In this document: piece after piece, positions 6,314 through 8,131 of the stretch
Numbering within the stretch: position 1 is the first letter of the stretch
How the letters are laid out: the number at the start of each line of letters is the position of its first letter
Assembly: GCA_028823185.1 (NCBI GenBank)
Contig: JAPKBY010000058.1
Coordinates: 1 to 8,131, forward strand
DNA: 8,131 bases
Reading direction: 5' to 3'
Source: Planctomycetota bacterium
GTDB taxonomy: Bacteria > Planctomycetota > UBA1135 > GCA-002686595
Notes under the pieces: model-generated
The model's input: only the letters and a program-made list of their open reading frames with translations
What the model was told of the DNA's origin: nothing
Databases searched by the model: none
Position numbers and translations under genes: made by a program

Positions 6314-6343
6314 GGGGTGAAGAGGAGATCCCGCCTCTACCCC
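6314..6343 (+). promoter_or_regulatory. Hairpin just upstream of the kinase-like start codon
   Basis: GGGGT (6314-6318) pairs with ACCCC (6339-6343), and AGAGG (6321-6325) with CCTCT (6334-6338). This gives two 5-bp helices separated by a GA bulge, with an 8-nt loop. It ends 17 nt before the ATG at 6361. Its 5' arm and loop contain AGAGGAG, the only Shine-Dalgarno-like sequence upstream of the gene, about 33 nt from the ATG. If the region is transcribed, this could affect translation. The pairing is seen in the sequence; the function is inferred. Confidence 0.4.
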
Positions 6344-6360
6344 ACACACAGATTCACCTC

Positions 6361-7287
6361 ATGATTCGCCTCGAAGTTGGCAAGCGCATCGGCGCCTATT
6401 GCATTACAGAGTTCATCGCTCGCGGTGGCTTCGCCCTCGTATACCTCGCTGAGGACGCCCAAGGCCGCAAGGTCGCGCTCAAGATCGGTGACGTCGCTGG
6501 CGGCGGCCGCTATGTGACTCGCTTCCTTGAAGTGACGAACAAGCGTCGCCCCGAAGGCATCAGCCCTGACGAGACTCCTGCCGAGGCCATCTTCTTCCGT
6601 AAGGACGGCGTGCGAATCGACTTCCTCGATGTGCACGAGATCGACGACATGCTCCGTTCGGAGAGCGCGGTCCTCGCCAACGCGAAGAATCAAAACCTCA
6701 TCAAGGTCATCGAGACCTTCGAGCACGATGGACGCCCGGTCGTCGTCATGGAGTACGCACGTGGCAAGACGCTGCGTGAGAAGGTCCGCGCCCTCGAAGG
6801 CATCCGCTTGAACTGGTTCTTGACGATGGTCCGCTCGCTGAAGCGCCTGAAGAAGAACAACCAGCTCGAGTACCACGGCGACCTCAAGCCTGAGAACATC
6901 ATCATAAAGCCGTCTGGTTCGGTCGTCATGATCGACCCCGCTCTGCGCGCTGATGAGCGCGGCATCGTGACCTCGACCCCCCACTACAACCCGATGCTCC
7001 TTCGTGACAGCCGGGCCGATGTGATGGGAATCGGGGTCATGCTCTACGAGATCCTCACGGGCGTCCTGCCCTTCGATGAGGTGCCGTGGAAGTTCGCTGG
7101 ATGCGAGCAAGGAGGAGAGGTCGAGCGCCTCTCGCTCTCCTACTTCCTCAGCTACACCCCGCCTAAGGATCTAAACCCCAACACACCCGAGCCGCTCTCG
7201 CGACTGATCTACCGCTGCTTGGTCGATCAAGAGTACGGACTAGACGAGCTCGAGACCGATCTCGTCGCCTTCCTCCGAAAGGAGTAA
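6361..7287 (+). CDS. Divergent Hanks-type serine/threonine kinase-like protein
   Basis: A 308-residue soluble protein made only of a protein-kinase fold, with no transmembrane segment, PASTA repeat or other sensor domain. Retained residues are the beta-3 lysine K41 (VALK), a probable alpha-C glutamate E101, catalytic-loop D174, K176 and N179 (HGDLKPEN), metal-binding D192 and the helix-F aspartate D220 (ADVMGIGVMLYEILTG). Several sites diverge. The glycine loop reads ARGGFALV, so two of its three usual glycines are Ala (A20, A25). HRD is HGD, DFG is DPA (192-194) and the APE glutamate is absent (NPM, 210-212). About 55 residues (43-98) lie between beta-3 and alpha-C, far more than usual. The core D, K, N and D suggest it may still bind ATP and act as a non-RD kinase, but pseudokinase activity cannot be excluded. 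The start fits the fold, without a ribosome binding site. All 17 Lys codons are AAG. A terminator follows. Confidence 0.88.
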   Translation: MIRLEVGKRIGAYCITEFIARGGFALVYLAEDAQGRKVALKIGDVAGGGRYVTRFLEVTNKRRPEGISPDETPAEAIFFRKDGVRIDFLDVHEIDDMLRSESAVLANAKNQNLIKVIETFEHDGRPVVVMEYARGKTLREKVRALEGIRLNWFLTMVRSLKRLKKNNQLEYHGDLKPENIIIKPSGSVVMIDPALRADERGIVTSTPHYNPMLLRDSRADVMGIGVMLYEILTGVLPFDEVPWKFAGCEQGGEVERLSLSYFLSYTPPKDLNPNTPEPLSRLIYRCLVDQEYGLDELETDLVAFLRKE

Positions 7288-7323
7288 GCACTAGGTCGTC
7301 AGCTCGCTCGGGCTGCACCAAGA

Positions 7324-7364
7324 AAAGAGGCCCTCGACTCATCTGAGTCGGGGGCCTCTTTCTT
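7324..7364. terminator. Strong intrinsic terminator, probably bidirectional
   Basis: AAAGAGGCCC (7324-7333) pairs with GGGCCTCTTT (7352-7361), and CGACTC (7335-7340) with GAGTCG (7345-7350). These are joined by a T-G wobble (7334/7351) around a 4-nt loop ATCT, about 17 bp in all. TTTCTTATT follows on the plus strand. On the minus strand the left flank reads TTTTCTT, so the element can also end the convergent dehydrogenase transcript. It lies midway between the stop at 7287 and the opposite stop at 7388. Confidence 0.92.
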
Positions 7365-7387
7365 ATTCCTCTGCTCGCAGCGCTCGC

Positions 7388-8131
7388 TTAGCTGCGGGCT
7401 TGATCGATGCGGGCCTGAGCAAGCTGAAGAGCTGCCTTGCTCGTCGGTATTCCTTCGACTCGTGAGATCTCAAACACTCGCTTGAGGTTGCCATAGATGC
7501 GCTCGATCCACTCGAGCGCGACCGCCTCGTTATAGCCCTCTGGTGTCATCTCAACGCCGACATTGATGATGCCGCCAGCGTTTATCACATAGTCAGGCGC
7601 ATAGACGATCCCGCGGTTCATGAGATCGACGGCGTTTCCTGGCTCTAGAAGTTGATTGTTAGCGCAGCCCGCGACCGCCTTACAGCGCAAGAGCGGGATG
7701 GTCTCATCGTTGATTCCTGCGCCTCGCGCGCAGGGGCTGTAGATATCGCACTCTACAGCTAGGTGCTCGAGCTCTGCCACTGACTCGAAGCCGTGCTCTT
7801 CGCAGAGCTCAGCGACGCGAGCCTCGTTGATGTCGCAGATGGTGACGCGTGCACCAGCCTCCTTGAGGAGGATCGCCAAGCGACCACCCACGGCGCCGAC
7901 GCCTTGGATGAGCACATGCTGATCTTTAAGTGAGTCCGCTCCATACTCTTCGACCACGGCGCGGAGCCCGATCAGGCAGCCGATAGCGGTGTAGGGGCTG
8001 GGGTTTCCAGAGCTCCCCTTCTCAACAGAGAGCCCTGTCACCCACCTCGTCTCCTCACGGACGATCTCGAGGTCGGGGATGCCGATGTTCATGTCTTCGG
8101 CTGTGATGTATTTGCCATCGAGCGCCTCAAG
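7388..8131 (-). CDS. Leucine/phenylalanine/valine dehydrogenase family protein (5'-truncated by the window)
   Basis: NAD-dependent oxidative deamination of a branched-chain or aromatic amino acid to its 2-oxo acid is the family reaction. The open frame runs without a stop from the window's right edge. The first visible residues LEALDGKYITAED precede MNIGIPDL and match the leucine dehydrogenase segment GRYITAEDVG, so the Met at 8092 is internal and not the start. In the 247-residue fragment I see GSSGNPSP (39-46), the nucleotide-binding GVGAVG (77-82) with Asp100 (CDIN) ending the next strand, consistent with NAD rather than NADP, CANNQL (156-161) and APDYVINAGG (178-187). Leucine dehydrogenase is about 365 residues, so roughly 115-120 N-terminal residues, including the catalytic lysines, are missing. 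Substrate choice between Leu, Val and Phe cannot be read from this part. The gene ends at a terminator shared with the kinase-like gene. Confidence 0.93.
   Translation of the reverse strand, partial: LEALDGKYITAEDMNIGIPDLEIVREETRWVTGLSVEKGSSGNPSPYTAIGCLIGLRAVVEEYGADSLKDQHVLIQGVGAVGGRLAILLKEAGARVTICDINEARVAELCEEHGFESVAELEHLAVECDIYSPCARGAGINDETIPLLRCKAVAGCANNQLLEPGNAVDLMNRGIVYAPDYVINAGGIINVGVEMTPEGYNEAVALEWIERIYGNLKRVFEISRVEGIPTSKAALQLAQARIDQARS

Larger units (their letters stand above)
5980..6360. other. Non-coding stretch rich in inverted repeats, upstream of the kinase-like gene
   Basis: No convincing protein-coding frame lies here. The stretch contains successive short inverted repeats: CCCC/GGGG at 5994-6006, then 6017-6036, 6040-6084, GGCCC/GGGCC at 6123-6135, 6160-6192 and 6314-6343. 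From about 6195 to 6310 I see no clear structure. None of the first five hairpins is followed by a T run, so they do not look like intrinsic terminators. It may be a long 5' leader of the kinase-like gene, a separate small RNA, or a promoter region with protein-binding palindromes. No tRNA, rRNA or riboswitch class is recognisable to me. Confidence 0.45.

Noticed and set aside
6146..6349. 67-residue minus-strand frame in the non-coding stretch
   Set aside because: Arg/Pro/Gly-rich low-information sequence with no ribosome binding site or domain, overlapping the hairpins.
6337..7110. 257-residue open frame antisense to the kinase-like gene
   Set aside because: It lies opposite a gene with clear kinase motifs, and its Asp/Val/Leu-rich composition is typical of the complement of biased GC-rich coding sequence.
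7388..8092. Treating Met at 8092 as the dehydrogenase start
   Set aside because: The frame stays open to the window edge, and the 13 residues before it (LEALDGKYITAED) match the family.

Overview
The window looks like ordinary chromosomal DNA from a moderately GC-rich Gram-negative bacterium. The Gram-negative call rests on a lipoprotein signal peptide with an LAAC lipobox at the left edge. The gene mix (MutS, a standalone JAMM protein, a GT4 glycosyltransferase, an archaeal/eukaryotic-type (type II) methionine aminopeptidase, a small soluble Hanks-type kinase-like protein, and a leucine-dehydrogenase-family enzyme) would suit a myxobacterium-like or related 'deltaproteobacterial' lineage. 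That placement is inference; no marker fixes the taxon. I see no phage, IS, CRISPR, tRNA or rRNA signal.

Layout, left to right. Bases 1-49 (-) are the 5' end of a lipoprotein gene that leaves the window. Diverging from it are mutS (170-2827, +) and, 17 nt later, a JAMM/MPN+ metalloprotease gene (2845-3279, +), probably one transcript. These converge on a minus-strand pair, a type II map (5848-4943) followed after 5 nt by a GT4 glycosyltransferase (4937-3273). The JAMM and glycosyltransferase stop codons overlap by 7 bp, with no terminator between them. From 5849 to 6360 there is no large gene. This stretch holds a possible 25-residue membrane peptide and then a run of inverted repeats, the last of them 17 nt before the start codon of a kinase-like gene (6361-7287, +). 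A strong, apparently bidirectional terminator (7324-7364) separates that gene from a convergent leucine-dehydrogenase-family gene (8131-7388, -), whose N-terminal part lies beyond the window.

The genes do not form one pathway. mutS is DNA repair, map is N-terminal protein maturation, the dehydrogenase is branched-chain or aromatic amino-acid catabolism, and the kinase is signalling. The most interesting points are: the type II aminopeptidase in a bacterium; the beta-rich module inserted inside the glycosyltransferase; the divergent kinase with an insert between beta-3 and alpha-C, exclusive AAG lysine codons and a structured leader; and a 9-nt GCGTAGAAT element shared upstream of mutS and map. 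That element would make the map transcript leaderless and argues for the shorter MutS start. Shine-Dalgarno sequences are weak throughout and two genes start with TTG, so start choices are less certain than gene identities.
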